NCBI GenBank assembly: GCA_031763025.1
Contig: JASSKH010000019.1
Span: 6,282,336 to 6,346,335 of the forward strand
Direction: 5' to 3'
From: Macrocystis pyrifera
Lineage: Eukaryota > Sar > Phaeophyceae > Laminariales > Laminariaceae
DNA: 64,000 nt
In this document: positions 1-11,524 of the stretch, one piece after another
Layout of the letters: the number at the start of each line of letters is the position of its first letter
How positions within the stretch are numbered: the stretch's first letter is position 1
The notes under the pieces: model-generated
Database searches by the model: none
Seen by the model: only the letters and a program-made list of their open reading frames with translations
Told to the model about the DNA's origin: nothing
Position numbers and translations under genes: made by a program

Positions 1-412
1 GTTTTCCTCCCTCTCCGCCACAGTGAACCCCGTCGCCCGCCTCGCGTGAAGCCCGGTGCTCACCGTGGCCCTTCTTCGCCACTTCAACAAAGTTGGTGCT
101 CAAACTCCATTGAAGTCTCTTTGAACTTAATTTGGTCGCGAAAATAAGCACCGCTTGAATATTATTTCGCATATCAAAACGACCCTTATATATCGTATAC
201 GGTACAAGCAGAGCCTCACAAGGAGGCCAGACAGAGCCCATTCATGCTTCTTACGTGTCTCGAGGCACACGCGATGCCTAGCCATGCAAACGGCGACCGC
301 GCTCCTTGCAACACCCCCTCTACCTGCTAGCACCCGCTGACACACGCGGCGGCGTCGGGCTCGCCGGCGGTACCGTGTTCTGAGTACACGCACGCGCACG
401 CGCACGAAATAA
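1..412. repeat. Dispersed repeat R1, copy A (cut by window start)
   Basis: This stretch aligns base by base with two longer copies at 10,349-11,503 and 43,826-44,791. The shared blocks include the GCCCGCCTCGCGTGAAG segment, the AAAATAAGCACCGCTTGAAT segment, and the GTCTCGAGGCACACGC segment followed by ACGCACGCGCACG-type purine-pyrimidine runs. Copy A starts inside the element and similarity fades after about 412. No terminal inverted repeats were found in the fuller copies. The class is unknown; a non-autonomous transposon or a decayed exon-bearing repeat are both possible. Confidence 0.75.
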
Positions 413-544
413 GATGTCTTCAGATTATATAGGCAACGCTTGACTCGTACCTGGTATGTTCGTACGAACACGAGTACAAGAAGGCGCCTCTATTGACGAA
501 CGCGGTGTTTGTTCGAAAATATAAGCTGTACCGGGACATTTTTT

Positions 545-835
545 TATTGTCAGAAAACGGCATACCTTGACAGAAAATGTCATATATAACTTGGGTTTAG
601 CGTGCCCTGATCCTCGTTTCACTATTTCGTACCGTAAACTGGCAAAAATACGATGGTGTACCGGCATTTTCGCAAGTGAGACGGACGGACATGGATGTTT
701 CGCCAAAACACTGTATGCCTTGACAGAAAATATCATCTAACTTGGGTTTAGTGTACCCTGATTGCCTGGTTTGAGTTTTTTGTACCGTAAACTCGCAAAA
801 AATCGCTGGTGTACCGTTTTTTTACATCTTGTCTG
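545..835. repeat. Two-unit tandem repeat, period about 153 bp
   Basis: Two adjacent units share CCTTGACAGAAAAT, CTTGGGTTTAG, TACCGTAAACT and GGTGTACCG in the same order. The first CCTTGACAG lies near 565 and the second near 718. The units differ by scattered substitutions and small gaps, so the duplication is not recent. No coding frame is shared. Confidence 0.75.
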
Positions 836-1969
836 TTGGGACAGGAATTTAACTTTGCTTTCAGATGACCCCAGGTAAACCTCCGCGCTGAAAGTGACTA
901 CAACATATTTATCCCATTATTCCAAGAGTTCTGCTCGTTTCCGCACGCGTTTTGAAGGCGACGTAGGTGTCCTCATTTTCTGAATATTATTCTGCGCTTA
1001 GTACACTGCTGCTGATGATGCTGCTGAACGAGCGTGGACAATATACACCAGGTAAAGGCTCCTCATAAGAGTACGCCGGGCGTTTCTGGTGCTGCTCGAT
1101 GCCGATAACTTTACTTGGGATATTTAACTGTAATACGACACATACACGCCGACGATGATGGTGTTTCGTTGCATATGGCCACCGCCTACACAAACTGATG
1201 CACGCGGGGTATGTAAAATCGATCGAGGATTCGCGGGCTGCAGGGCAGGGGCTCCGTCAAAGGGATTCGCGCAGCAATAGGCCTATGATTTCCCTGTGTT
1301 TGTGACTACAGTATTCTTCCATCCCCGGAACTGATGCAAATCGACAAGCAGCAGGAATGCTGATGCGATCAATATATACGCTAGGTACAGGGGCTGAAGA
1401 GATAGGTTGGCTAGCATATCAAAGAACGAATCAAGCCCCTTGAATCAGTAGTATCAAAATTCCGCGCCGTTTGAGTTGAAGCATAGTTTAGTCGGCCTCG
1501 ATACAACCCAGAGGAGCTAGAAAGCTCCACCATGCGATATATGTTTGACGCGACGTTAAGGGACGCCTCCATTTTAGTTTAGAAAGCAGCTTTGACAAAG
1601 ATGACAATAATTCCGTTATGGGCCCCTGCTAAAGTGGCAGAGTCCGCATATGAACGATTCCTATCTACTAAGCTCCTTTGCGTATGCCTGTAATTATCGA
1701 TGGCGACCACAATGTTCCGCAATATCTCGTCAGTTATACAGCTCTAACACAGCTAATCCAGCCAGCCCATACCTTCGCACTTGGAAGTACAAAACTAAAA
1801 TTCTTCCGCCTTCACACACGTAAAATAACGCGCCGGGCCGAGGAAATATCCGAGAGTATTCGAAAAAAAACGCGAGCTGGTCGCATCCAAAACCAACAAC
1901 AACAACAACCTCTACAGCCGAAGTCGGAGAAGGTGACCAGAAACTCCTACTCTACAAGAAAAACACATA
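836..1969. other. Unannotated stretch
   Basis: I see no gene, tandem array or match to the other repeats here. A plus-strand frame that opens at 1,678 includes a CAA-coded glutamine run (about 1,893-1,912) but has no recognisable motif or convincing splice sites. Confidence 0.4.
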
Positions 1970-2395
1970 TTCTTCTCGATGTTGTCCATGCCTCAGTCCC
2001 ACACCCCAATACATATTTCAGACGCGGTGGCCAGGTCCTGTGCAGAAAGCGACAAAACACGCACGCACGCTTGGACGTCGCTGTGCGCTTCCACCACATC
2101 CTTGGGAAAGTCGTCCTTTCGCGCTAAACAAATGTCATCGCCCTCTCTGTGCAAGCCCTGCTCCGGCACTGGCTGCCTTTACAAACTGCACCGAGATCGT
2201 CCGGTGCATTGTACTAGGTACTGGATACAAGACTGGAACATGAAGGGCAGGAAATATCCGAAGTCGTCTCCGTCGCGCTTACTCTGGCGTGTGAGATCAT
2301 CCTGTTCGGACGACGTCGAGAAGGAAAGCACACACAGGAAGGCACCGGCGGGCACGCTTAGATTTATCCTCGGCAGCTTGATGGCGGACTAAATT
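1970..2395 (-). CDS. Coding-like minus-strand segments, unknown protein
   Basis: Read on the minus strand, this region holds two consecutive protein-like stretches in one frame, separated by a single stop. The upstream one includes SEQDDLTRQSKRDGDDFG. The downstream one includes EGDDICLARKDDFPKDVVEA and ends at a stop near 1,975. The acidic, amphipathic composition is typical of soluble protein, not of chance translation. The stop could lie in an intron or mark decay, since an acceptor-like AAAGGCAG sits just before the second stretch. The plus strand is also open here (1,979-2,392), so the call is weak. I recognise no family. Confidence 0.2.
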
Positions 2396-3554
2396 TGTGC
2401 TACTTCTTCGGAGGAGTGTATGTGTAGTAGTTTGCTACGGTGTTATCTCTTCGAGCCTTGAGAGAAGCACACAATTAGTGATATGGCGTTTGCTGTACCT
2501 TATCTTGAGAACGATTGAGTATTATTCGCGTTTGGAACGGAGTCAAGGTTGTGCATTCCATCAACAACTGCAGACCTGCATGAGGGCCCCAGCATGATTC
2601 GATGGCACGGCAGGCCGATATTCTACGCTAGCATGCGTATTCATCTTCCTTCAATTTCGGGGCGAAATTATATCATGTACCGCTGCACTGCTTTTGCCGT
2701 TGTATGGTGTTGGAGGCGACGAACATTTGCCAACATAAACCGTTGTAGTACCTTGTCCGATTGGCGCAATAACACGCAAGATAACACACCCCCACGGACG
2801 AATTTCCCGTCAAATTTCTTGGCAATGACCACAGTGAAAACACCGATCGATGCGTCTACCGTACAAAGCGACCTCCACGAAGTAAGTCCAAAACATCATT
2901 TTTGTTGGGTGATCCGCTTGTTTGGGAGATAGGCCACGATAATCCTACAAGGGGGTGACTTATCTTGAGAATGCCACTGGACATGACACCTGTCGAGGCC
3001 GAAATATACCGCCTATCTTGTACGTAAACATCAACATTCTCAAGGCAATATAGCCGGTACATGTTGCATTTATCGTATGTTTTGCTCGCCTTGCTGTTGT
3101 GATAATCGCTTCGAAATTCATTCAAGGGTGTGTTATTTTGCGCCGTACACCGGTGTATCGCAGTAGCAGTAGCAGCAGCAGCAGCCGGGTCAGGAACACC
3201 AGCAGCCACACCAGGATCAGCAGATAGGGACTGCACTTGCGGGCTGCTAGCCATCGAGGCCGAGGGCCCACCAGTAAATCCCCCTCACGTATCACGCGCC
3301 CGTTTTGTGCGCTGCTGCTAAAGCACCCGTCGTGGTTTGCCGGGCGAGAACGAGACACCAGTTTTGTGTGTGCTACTTGGCCCTTTTTTAGCGAGATGCT
3401 GCAGCTCCTCTACCATCAACACCCTGGCTGCCTGGTACATCACATGATTTATTTTTTTGTGACGTGTTCATTCCTTCCCCAGCGCTGATTGGTTAATTTC
3501 TTGAAGATTCATTTTTTCCCAGCTAACGACCGCCGACATTTGTTGTGGCTTTAT
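2396..3554. other. Unannotated stretch with CAG/GTA microsatellite
   Basis: No supported gene. A short GCAGTAGCAGTAGCAGCAGC-type microsatellite lies at about 3,160-3,190. The open frames on both strands across it are simple translations of the repeat. Confidence 0.4.
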
Positions 3555-3610
3555 TCGTATAAAAATATTTTTGTACGTATAAAAATATTTTTGTACGTAT
3601 AAAAATATTT
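3555..3610. repeat. 20-bp AT-rich tandem repeat
   Basis: About 2.75 perfect copies of CGTATAAAAATATTTTTGTA. Each unit contains the short palindrome AAAAATATTTTT. Confidence 0.9.
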
Positions 3611-3675
3611 CAGTCCCGCCCCGGTGGGTACACGGCGGTGGAGTCTACACATTTTGTTGTATACCAGACACGGCA

Positions 3676-3832
3676 GTGTGTGTGTGTTCTTCACATCAAA
3701 CCGTTCTTCTACTCGTCGACATCCAGCAAGCCCAGTGTCCGTGCTGATTCTTCACCCTAGAAAGATACGAGCTCTGTGGTCACAGACTACGACACAGAGA
3801 TTACACACCGTAATGCATTAATAGCCTACGCA
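3676..3832 (-). mobile_element. LINE 3' end fragment (5'-truncated)
   Basis: Read on the minus strand this is the common 3' tail of the LINE family: a CTGTGGTCACAGA-type block, a GTGTCC block, then GTCGAC, AACGGTTTGATGTGAAGAAC and a CA-rich tail. It matches the 3' ends of the long LINE copies at 21.4-23.7 and 24.2-24.6 kb. No coding part remains. Confidence 0.7.
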
Positions 3833-4159
3833 ATAGGTCTCTTTTGTGTGTGCGCGCCCACAGAGCCCGCCGGGACTGGAATTTGTGCGGTGTGCGTCGA
3901 GAGCGGTGGTGAAACGTTGCCCAAAAAATGTTGAATCACACACGCACACACACATACAGAGAAACTCAAACCAAGGCACCCTACGCGTTTCACGCGCCTC
4001 ATTATAAACTTCTGCACCACCCACCCTGTCCGGATATATAATGATTGTTTGGGCATAAAAAGGGATATCCAGCGGTCTTGTTAATGGACAGCAGTACAGG
4101 CATCATGTACCAGGCACGAACCTGTCCCGATTCTGCTCGTAATGCTCATGAACAACACA
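3833..4159. other. Unannotated stretch
   Basis: CACACG/CACACA simple sequence near 3,940-3,955. Nothing else recognised. Confidence 0.4.
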
Positions 4160-4165
4160 GAGCAG

Positions 4166-4462
4166 TCAGCACTTTCGGACGGCGTCACCTGCATGTTGTG
4201 TGTCGATTCCGGCGACGATTGCTGCTTGGGACTTCTCACGAGTTGAAGCTGGGGACAGATGCCTGCTGCTCTGGGTCTCCAGTGTGGCGTTGTGGTAGAC
4301 GTCACGTTCTATCAGGGCCATGGCCCAGCCCGTTTCCAGACCCGGCCACTTGTTCCAACTGTCTGGTGTGAGCTCGTTTCTCGTTTCGATCGCTCGTGCC
4401 AGCAATCCTCCAGTGGAGTTCTGGCCTAGGATGAAGCCAGCTTGCGATTGTCTCCACGCCAT
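4166..4462 (-). CDS. Small minus-strand ORF behind a TATA-like box
   Basis: Starting at the ATG at 4,462-4,460 (protein begins MAWRQSQAGFILGQ), a 98-codon frame runs to 4,166. Its middle, including ETRNELTPDSWNKWPGLETG, looks like real protein. The other strand also carries open frames across this region, so openness alone is not decisive. I prefer this start because TATAAAG lies 61 bp upstream, a spacing that fits a core promoter and a short 5' UTR. A donor-like CATGCAG|GTGACG near the end could instead splice to a downstream exon. No family is recognised. An in-frame ATG five codons further upstream exists. Confidence 0.28.
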   Translation of the reverse strand: MAWRQSQAGFILGQNSTGGLLARAIETRNELTPDSWNKWPGLETGWAMALIERDVYHNATLETQSSRHLSPASTREKSQAAIVAGIDTQHAGDAVRKC

Positions 4463-4522
4463 CGTTCGTACCAGCAAAGCCGACGAGAGGCAGGAGACAG
4501 GAGAGCAGAGCAGAGGGCCAAG

Positions 4523-4529
4523 CTTTATA
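4523..4529 (-). promoter_or_regulatory. TATA-like box
   Basis: TATAAAG on the minus strand, 61 bp upstream of the ATG at 4,462, followed by a pyrimidine-rich CTCTGCTCTGCTCTCCTGTC leader. It could drive the small ORF, but single TATA words are also expected by chance. Confidence 0.3.
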
Positions 4530-4649
4530 GAGCAAAATTATGGCCCCTATGGCAAACGCCTCCGAGGGTACGGGAAACGTAATATAAATCCTAGACGTAA
4601 ATATGTAAATACGTAAATACGACATCAAATTCCGAATTTATATTACTTG

Positions 4650-4906
4650 GCTACAACGCAGCAGGCGCGCTGCACTTTGGAATCGTCGTCCGCAACTCAG
4701 AAATATCCTCGTTCGACGCAAACAAACGCATGCAGCCGCGTTTGCGGCCAGTTTTGGCCCGCTTGGGCTTCGGTTTGGTGTCAGGATTAGGGTTTGGGGT
4801 TGGGTTGGGTCTTCGCGTTTTCGTCCGCACCTTGATCCCCCAACCGGAAGAAAAATACCTGAACACTCTACCAACCTTAAGATCCGTACTCACAGATTGT
4901 ACGGGT
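4650..4906. mobile_element. Diverged copy of telomere-word MITE (MITE-3)
   Basis: This aligns with the element at 29,691-29,981 through GCCGCGTTTGCGGCCA, the GGGTTTGGGGTTGGGTTGGG block, CCTTGATCC, ATACCTGAACA and CTACCAACCT. The left terminal repeat is not recognisable here. On the minus strand both copies encode similar peptides (RAKTGRKRGC with FASNEDIS here; RARNGHKRGC with FASNQEIS in the other). Confidence 0.6.
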
Positions 4907-5113
4907 AGGAGGACCTCGAAAAACTATAATACAGCAGAACCAAGGGAAAATTTAATGAACAAGCAAACCAACGCACAACAAAAAAGTTATGCGGTGTTTC
5001 GCTCTCCCGACGGTAAATTGCTTAACAATCTCGCCGAAACAAAGAAGAGATGTGTCCAAACAACATTTATGTCCAGCAGACGTAGCGACCAAAGAAATAT
5101 CGAATAACAAGGC

Positions 5114-5466
5114 GGCGTCCCCGGTGGCTTCGTATGTGATCTGCGTGGCTACCTTAACACCACAATTTCGTGGGTCCGGGTCTCACTGAGTGCCCGTAGT
5201 CATTCGTAGTAAGTAGTTTTGCTTCTCTGGCGTAAAAACTGACTATTATTAGCGGAAAGCGCGAGAGCGCGAGGTGGTAAAATTAGATGAACATCGACGA
5301 GAAGTGGGACTGCTGAACCCCATGGGCGATAAAGATGAAGGCACCTACCGGGGGAGAGAAGGGACTACGCCTGTGACCACGGCTTGTCCAGAAGATCGCT
5401 GACAGTAAAACTTCGTCTGCGAGTCAAAGCTGGAAAAAGTGTAAGTAAGTGATAATAAAAAAAAAA
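5114..5466 (+). mobile_element. SINE-1 copy S1 (tRNA-headed)
   Basis: A diverged copy of the SINE at 32.66 and 33.05 kb. It has the GGCGTCCCCGGTGGCTT head, the GCGGAAAGCGCGAGAGCG block, the GTGACCACGGCTTGTCCAGA block and an A-rich 3' tail (about 5,453-5,466). The B-box part reads GGGTCCGGGTCTC, changed from GGGTTCGAGTCTC, so this copy is probably no longer transcribed by Pol III. Confidence 0.75.
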
Positions 5467-5872
5467 TACAACAAGAAGAAAACTTTGCCCTTCGCCCACA
5501 AAGGGAGCACAAGGCCCAAAACAAATGATTAGCTATCTTGGAGGACGCCGAAAACAAAACAGAACCCATTTTTTTTCTAACCTTCGGCGATTTAGACACC
5601 GCAACAATGGCGCCGGTGCGCCGAAAAGCCGAGTTGCGGCAAGCCTCACATCGCCTTCGGGGAGTGTTGCGGGAAACAGCCACTTCAACTAAGTCGTTGC
5701 GCAACAGTTAAAACATGATCCCTCTCCCTACCATACCGTCTCAACCATCCACCCGCGCACACACAAATGCACAGGGTGACTACAAACACAAAGCCCTCGC
5801 TGCACGAGTTCGTCATAATAGTATCGACAGCTATGAATGTACGTATATACCCTTAAAATCACGACCATGGAT
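5467..5872. other. Unannotated stretch
   Basis: No supported gene or repeat between the SINE and the next LINE fragment. The minus-strand frame here runs into the SINE and shows no motif. Confidence 0.35.
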
Positions 5873-6060
5873 CACAGCAGTAGTAGCATAGTGACACGGC
5901 ATTGCGTTGTCTACTCTCCTTACTGCATATAAATGTAGTATCCCTGTAGCGACATAATTTGTAACTCTCTAGGAATGAAGAATCGATACGGACACTGGTT
6001 GACAATGTGCTGGATGTCGACGGGTAGAAGAAAGAACGGTTTGATATGAAGACCACACAT
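5873..6060 (+). mobile_element. LINE 3' end fragment
   Basis: A plus-strand copy of the LINE 3' tail: the CATTGCGTTGTCTACT block, ACTGCATATAAATGTAGTAT, CTCTAGGAATGAAGAATCG, GGACACTGGTTG, GGATGTCGACGGGTAGAA, AACGGTTTGATATGAAG and a CACA-rich end. Truncated far from any coding part. Confidence 0.7.
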
Positions 6061-7731
6061 ATACATATGACGTTGTCGGATGTCAAATACCGAAAACTAC
6101 GACAAGTAGTGGAATAATACATGCCAGCGCATACGTGATACCAAAAATTTATTTTAAAAAATACCAATTGTTTGGTTACCTACCTGTTGTGTGGTGACAC
6201 AATCACTCAGTGGATGGGAGATATTTCGCCATTCTCCCAGATATCAACCGCTGGGAACAACGACCACAGAGCCAGTGCCCGTGGACATTCTTTGGTTTTA
6301 GCTTGCTGTTACAACAATACCAGGTACTGGTTTCATAATTGGGCCAGTTGCAGCATCCCCGACAACGAAACACGCGGCAGGAGTTCTTCGCAGTTGCCCA
6401 CACGCCTCTCCACATCTACTACTACTACTCCTCCTACTCCTGTCGCAACTACACACACATACAATCGCGCACCACACCACAACCAGACCGTACCCTCCAG
6501 TCAATCCCACTCAACGCCGCCTGCAGAGAGGGATACTATACTGCTGCTGCTGTTGTTGTAGTTCCGGCTGTGCCAATATTATATCTGGGGGATTTCATGC
6601 TGATTTAATAATTAGCTTTCAGACCATCCCAACCAAAGACTCCACCTCACAAGGCGGCGACGAGCAAGAACATCCCGCGGCACACGCCAGAGAGAGGCAC
6701 AGACATCGGCAACCGGACGATTGACAATACAGTGGTGAGAACAATCGGTCATTGATTGAGCGTCGCGTGTGGACGTGGATTCATATACAAGACAGTTCAA
6801 CATACCCTAGAGACATGGAAGATCTCATGCTGGAGGATCGGTTCGTCCGATCACGAGCGAGCATGGCATCACCGACATTGACTGCTTGTGAGCGGGATTA
6901 AATTGAAGAAACTGTAAGATATACTGCCCAATACCCTGTATATGTACTATACAGTACACAATACCCTGCATTGCAGCTATATGAGGATACGATTACCTAT
7001 ATGCTGATTATCATGTGACTATTATTATTGTGTTTGCCATCTGACAATGTATTATTTAATAGTATCATACCTGGTATATAATTGTACGTAGTATGGAATA
7101 CATTGTTGTTCTCACCGTGCTCAAGCAAGTACAATGTTGCTTGTTGTTGTTGATATTTTTATGTGCTTCGTCGCGGTTGCTGTTGAGGATCTCGCTATAT
7201 CTACTGGCGACATCATCATCACACCATCAAGGGAAAATATTTGCAAACGTTTGTAACCCGTAACCACAAGGCAGGCTCGTACAACAGTACCACCGGTTAT
7301 TACTTCTGTAAGTAGTTGTATTCTAGAAGCATCGATCATCCTGTGGCCACTGATCAAGTGCGAAGAGCAGCTCCCAAGACCATTTCTCCGGATGGGTGGC
7401 GATGGGAGACTCGGGTCCCGCTGTACATTGCTATCAATCTTATACATGAGTAAAAGGTACGAGTAGTTTCAAGTTGTTAGTATATATACTCCGAAGTATA
7501 CGTACGTATTACGTGACGTTACGAAGTGAGTACTGGTACTGGTGGTGATGTGTCGTCTACAAGTAGTATCCTAAGGGCTTCGGGCAATAAGTCTACTGTC
7601 GTGCCGTCCACCTGCTGCGAGGAACAGCGATAGACATAATAAATACTCCAAATTCCAACAACTGCATGTCCGCTACGAGTTTCCTCGCGTGCGTATATAC
7701 CTCGTTGCAAAGCATCTTGGCGGACGAGGAC
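6061..7731. other. Unannotated stretch
   Basis: No supported gene. It contains ACT/CTC simple sequence (about 6,415-6,440), a CTG run (about 6,540-6,557), and two TACCWGGTA words (6,318 and 7,068). Several open frames of 60-130 codons exist, but none shows a motif or good splice sites. Confidence 0.4.
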
Positions 7732-7991
7732 GCGTTCTACGATCGAGGTAGCACATTTCCGTTCTTTTGTTTCTGAATGAGGGGGCTCCTTGACACAAAA
7801 TCGTCGGAATGCCAATCTTGTTTCGAAAAATGACATTTTTTTATGCTTGGGCTATAGGATTATTCATCGACATGCGATTTGATTCTTTGCTAAAGTCAGT
7901 TTTCGGGTGAGGTGTTGAGCTCCTCAAGTGAGGAGCCTCATAAACATTAGTTATACTGCTGTAGGGTGAATCTATATCTATCGTAGAACGC
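7732..7991. mobile_element. MITE-1 copy M1a
   Basis: Bounded by inverted GCGTTCTACGATCGAGG (left) and ATCTATCGTAGAACGC (right). It shares GCACATTTCCG, GGAATGCCAATC, TTTCGAAAAATGAC, GGATTATTCATCGA and the internal palindrome CTCCTCAAGTGAGGAG with copies at 32.5 and 57.9 kb. At 260 bp with no transposase, it is a non-autonomous element. Confidence 0.8.
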
Positions 7992-8624
7992 CTCAGAGGA
8001 TAAAACCGCATACTATATAGCATGTATTTCGACTGTTGCATAATATTGACTGATGCACGGGACTGTCTCGTGGGTTGCCTCTAACGATTAGACAAAACTA
8101 TCACAAAGGGTGAAGTCTACAGCTCTCAACACCATGGCGATATAAGCACAAAATAGGGTCATTCTCTCAAGTGGTTTGCTCGCAACCTCTGTATTTCGTG
8201 TTCACGAGCTGGTTGAAGCATGTCGCCTTTTTTGAGCCACGAATGTCGCTTGCAGTACGTTGCAACTCAAGTGTCACATATTTGGTAGCAGGGTATAGTA
8301 GAGACGGCCACGAACAGAAGTTGTGGAATATATTGACATACGAAGCCATTTCTTTCCAAGGGCCTAAGGTAGGACTGACCCTACAGCCGAAAATGTGACG
8401 TGACCAAAATAACAATCAGACGTTTCTGTGAGTTAACTTGTTTTCCCCTTTGTTTTTCCGTATAAATAATATGGAAAAATTCAAAGGTTCCCGCCGGTCA
8501 TTTTAAAAATAACCCGGACATACATTGGTGAATATAGTGCTCGTACCGAGTAGTATCCAAGCCGCTTCCAGAACCCGAATTAAGCGAAACAACGTTTTTC
8601 GGAGTGAAAGTGTACATCATTAGT
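7992..8624. other. Unannotated stretch
   Basis: No recognisable gene or repeat. Overlapping open frames at 8,167-8,415 on both strands show no motif. Confidence 0.35.
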
Positions 8625-9115
8625 GGTGAAAATCAGGTATTTTACTTTATCCTTATGGTCAAAATCAGGTGGTTAGAAACTAGAACCAAGTTTTTTTAAA
8701 CGCGAGCCACGAGCGGTGTTTTGACCATGGCCATCTTGAACAATGCCCTCTTGTGGCCTCCAAACTCTGAATCGTTTTCTACTCGTTAGGGTGTAGGCAC
8801 CACGGGCTCCACTTGAACCTGCAGAGAGGGTCACCAGGCTTACTCTGTTTCCCCACGGTGGGAGCGCCACGACTATTTATTCTGCCACCCCCCCCTCCCG
8901 TTGCCAGCTTTGAAGCTTTTCGATCATCCTCGCGGAACCATCTGCTCGGCATGAAATTATCTTGCCGTACCAAACCTGAGACCACCTGGACGAGGGGGTG
9001 AGACAGCCGAACTGCAATATGACTCTACTCTGTCACCATATAAAACAACAGGATACACATCACAGCAACTAACTGAAGCACATCTTACACCCCGAAGAAG
9101 AAAAAAAGGTAAAAT
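8625..9115. repeat. Dispersed direct repeat D, copy 1
   Basis: Aligns with 11,525-12,000 through ACCACGGGCTCCACTT, CCACGGTGGGAGCGCCA, GCTCGGCATGAAA, ATCTTGCCGTAC, CAAACCTGA and the ACACCCCGAAGA / AAATCAGCG tail. The copies are clearly diverged. They stand in the same orientation about 2.4 kb apart, so they could be two insertions or the ends of one old element. Minus-strand peptides are partly alike (VRQDNFMPSRWF here, VRQDIFMPSRRF in copy 2). Confidence 0.65.
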
Positions 9116-9263
9116 CAGCGCACGTATGTACGTCTAAATACGTACGAACGTACGAGTGCAGAGTTTATACAGGGGGATTGCAACAGGGGGACCGCAGACG
9201 CAAATATATACGCAAAGAAAAAAACAGCTCACGTATGCATATTGTATGGGCTCTCTGATGGGT

Positions 9264-9890
9264 TCAAAATTCACCAAAAGACAGAGTGGACAAACCATGG
9301 CCTGTTGGAGCCAAAATCAGGTACGATGTCATTCTGACCAATAATAGCAGGGTCCTCGCGTGGGATTTGTTCCAGGTACGTACTTTTTTATTGGTAGTAC
9401 GTAGCTGATTTTGACCCCAACGTGGCCAAGTACACCTGATTTGGGCTAGAATCCTCTCTTTTGCTTGGAGCCAAACGTTTTTTTTTTCGGAGCCGATAAA
9501 TCGGTCGAGAACAGAAGAGAAAATTTGAAACTTCGGCGAAAACCGAGAAAGTCCGTCTTGATTTATGTTTGGAAGCCGAATGTTTTTGGGAAAGACCTCT
9601 TGTCGAGTAAAACGAAAGTGCCCTGGAGGTTCCAGAGTAGTACCTGGTATGCAACGCAATGTATATAGGCTGAACCCCTTCGATAGCATTATAATTGACG
9701 TCATTTGGGCCATTTCGGAACTTATGCTGGTCGGCATTATTTGGCCTGTTCCCCCCGTTATTTTCCACCTCGCTTTCAAATGGATGAGGGCCACTACAAA
9801 CTGTTGTTGTTGTGTACGAGACGAATAAGAACCAACTCTAATCCTGGCCCTAAGGCAACCAGACCCAACCAATCGGTAGCTGCGAAGCAC
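9264..9890 (-). other. Longest open frame in the window, probably not a gene
   Basis: A 208-codon minus-strand frame with no recognisable motif, lying between repeat D copy 1 and repeat R1 copy B. The other strand is also open across much of it. The protein lacks domain-like blocks and contains lysine/arginine-rich and glutamine stretches that could be chance. The flanks carry repeated AAAATCAGGT-type words (about 9,310 and 9,430, inverted). I record it only for its length. Confidence 0.15.
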
Positions 9891-10348
9891 TTCCTTTCGT
9901 CTACTCGAGTGTACCTACTGCTGCTGTAAACTTTCTCGAAAAATTGGTGAGCTCTACTTGGATTAATAGCAAAATCCAGGCTGGGATTGACATTTTATTA
10001 CGTCACTTTTCTTCCGCTGTCCGTAGTAGCCGTTGGCCTTAGTGAATCCAGCCGGATGGACAACTGCAGTTGATTCCATTATTGCTCAATGTATATATTC
10101 GTCTTATGTACTATGTACATGGTATGTTTGGGTCAAGGGCTTCTTCTGTAGATCCTATGCTGTAAAATATTTACATGAATATATGTGTGTGCCGTCTAAT
10201 AACGCGGAAGAAACACCCCTCCCTTTTTTGCAGACGGTTTTTTTTAATGACTTCTGACGTGGTCGTCAGGGTTGTGGGATGTCATCGCAATGATATCCAG
10301 AACGTCGAGTATTTTGTTCTGGGCTGTGGCCAAAATTAGGTATGTATA

Positions 10349-11503
10349 TACAAGGCACTTCGCTCCGCGGGCGGCCTACGCCGCCCGGTACGCTCGCTCA
10401 GGAAGGAAACATCAAATTATGCGAAGCGGACAGAGGTCCATCATTGAATACTGTTTTTTTTTTGCCCCTGTAGTTAGCTGCAAACTGGCAACTTGATAAT
10501 GCCAAGAGTCCCGCCGACATGCTTCAGGAGAAAACAGCTCGGACGCCACATATGCTTCGCGTCGCGGGCGGTTTTCCGCTACGCTCGCTCACACGTCGTA
10601 CATACGTACATACCCCAGGTAGGGTACTTATTTTCTTCTTTCGATATGCTCTGTGTCTGTGTGCTCGTCGTGATGTACGAAAGATAAAGCACAGAACAGC
10701 ACAGCAACACAGCAAAAACAATGAAAATGAAATCGAAAATTTCTAAAAGAAATAAAATCCCCGTCCCCTTTCGTGTAATAATTTACTACCTGAGTGGAAC
10801 ACCTTACACCAGTCAAAAAAAAAAAAAAATGAAAAAAAAAGAATAAAATCTTACAGCAGAGCTTCTCTCTCAGCCTCGTACGCCGCCCGCCCCTCTCGCG
10901 ACCATCTCGCCACCGATTCAGTCCGGGCAAAGCTTCGCTCCCTCTCTTGCACAGTGAGCCCCGTCGCCCGCCTCGCGTGAAGCCCGGCGCTCACCGTAGA
11001 CCTCGACGCAAGCTCGACAATGTTGGTGCTCATTCGGGGTACCTCCCTCTTGTGACTCTCAGCCCGGTCGCAAAAATAAGCACCGCTTGAATATTATCTT
11101 ACAATCCCGAACGGCCCTTAAATACTCGTACGTACTATATCCAAAATCACAAATGGAGGCCAGACAGAGCCTATTGATGCATCCCTCGTGTCTCGAGGCA
11201 CACGCGACGCCTAGGCACGAAAGCGGCGACCGCGCTCCTTGCAACCCCCCCCTCTACTCGCCAGCATCCGCTGATACCCGCGACGGTGCCGGGTTCGCCC
11301 GCGCAACCGTGCTCGGAGTACACGCACGCACACGAAACGAAAGAAGAAAAAAGGAAAGAAGGACTGAAAGTACGACGAGAAATGGAGAAAACAAAGACTC
11401 GCTGGAACGGTCCGGCAAGTAATAAACGGAGGCGATTCCCAAGTGGGAGCTCTGAGAGATCAGGGATGTACCAACCGAGCACGCTCAGAGATCGAGATCT
11501 AAG
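10349..11503. repeat. Dispersed repeat R1, copy B
   Basis: Starts at CAAGGCACTTCGCTCCGCGG and ends at ACCGAGCACGCTCAGAG plus GATCTAAG, matching both ends of copy C (43,826-44,791). Near the start it carries a GC-rich hairpin (GCGGGCGGC facing GCCGCCC). Copy B has about 170 bp (around 10,675-10,855) absent from copy C. A short minus-strand frame (10,851-11,033) is shared in part with copy C (TGLTVQERE, FARTESVARWSRE), differing upstream by a one-base shift. Confidence 0.8.
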
Positions 11504-11524
11504 TATATCTATACCTGATCCATT

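Noticed and set aside
9264-9890. Protein-coding gene of 208 codons
   Set aside because: Both strands are open, there is no motif, and it lies between repeats. Length alone is weak evidence.
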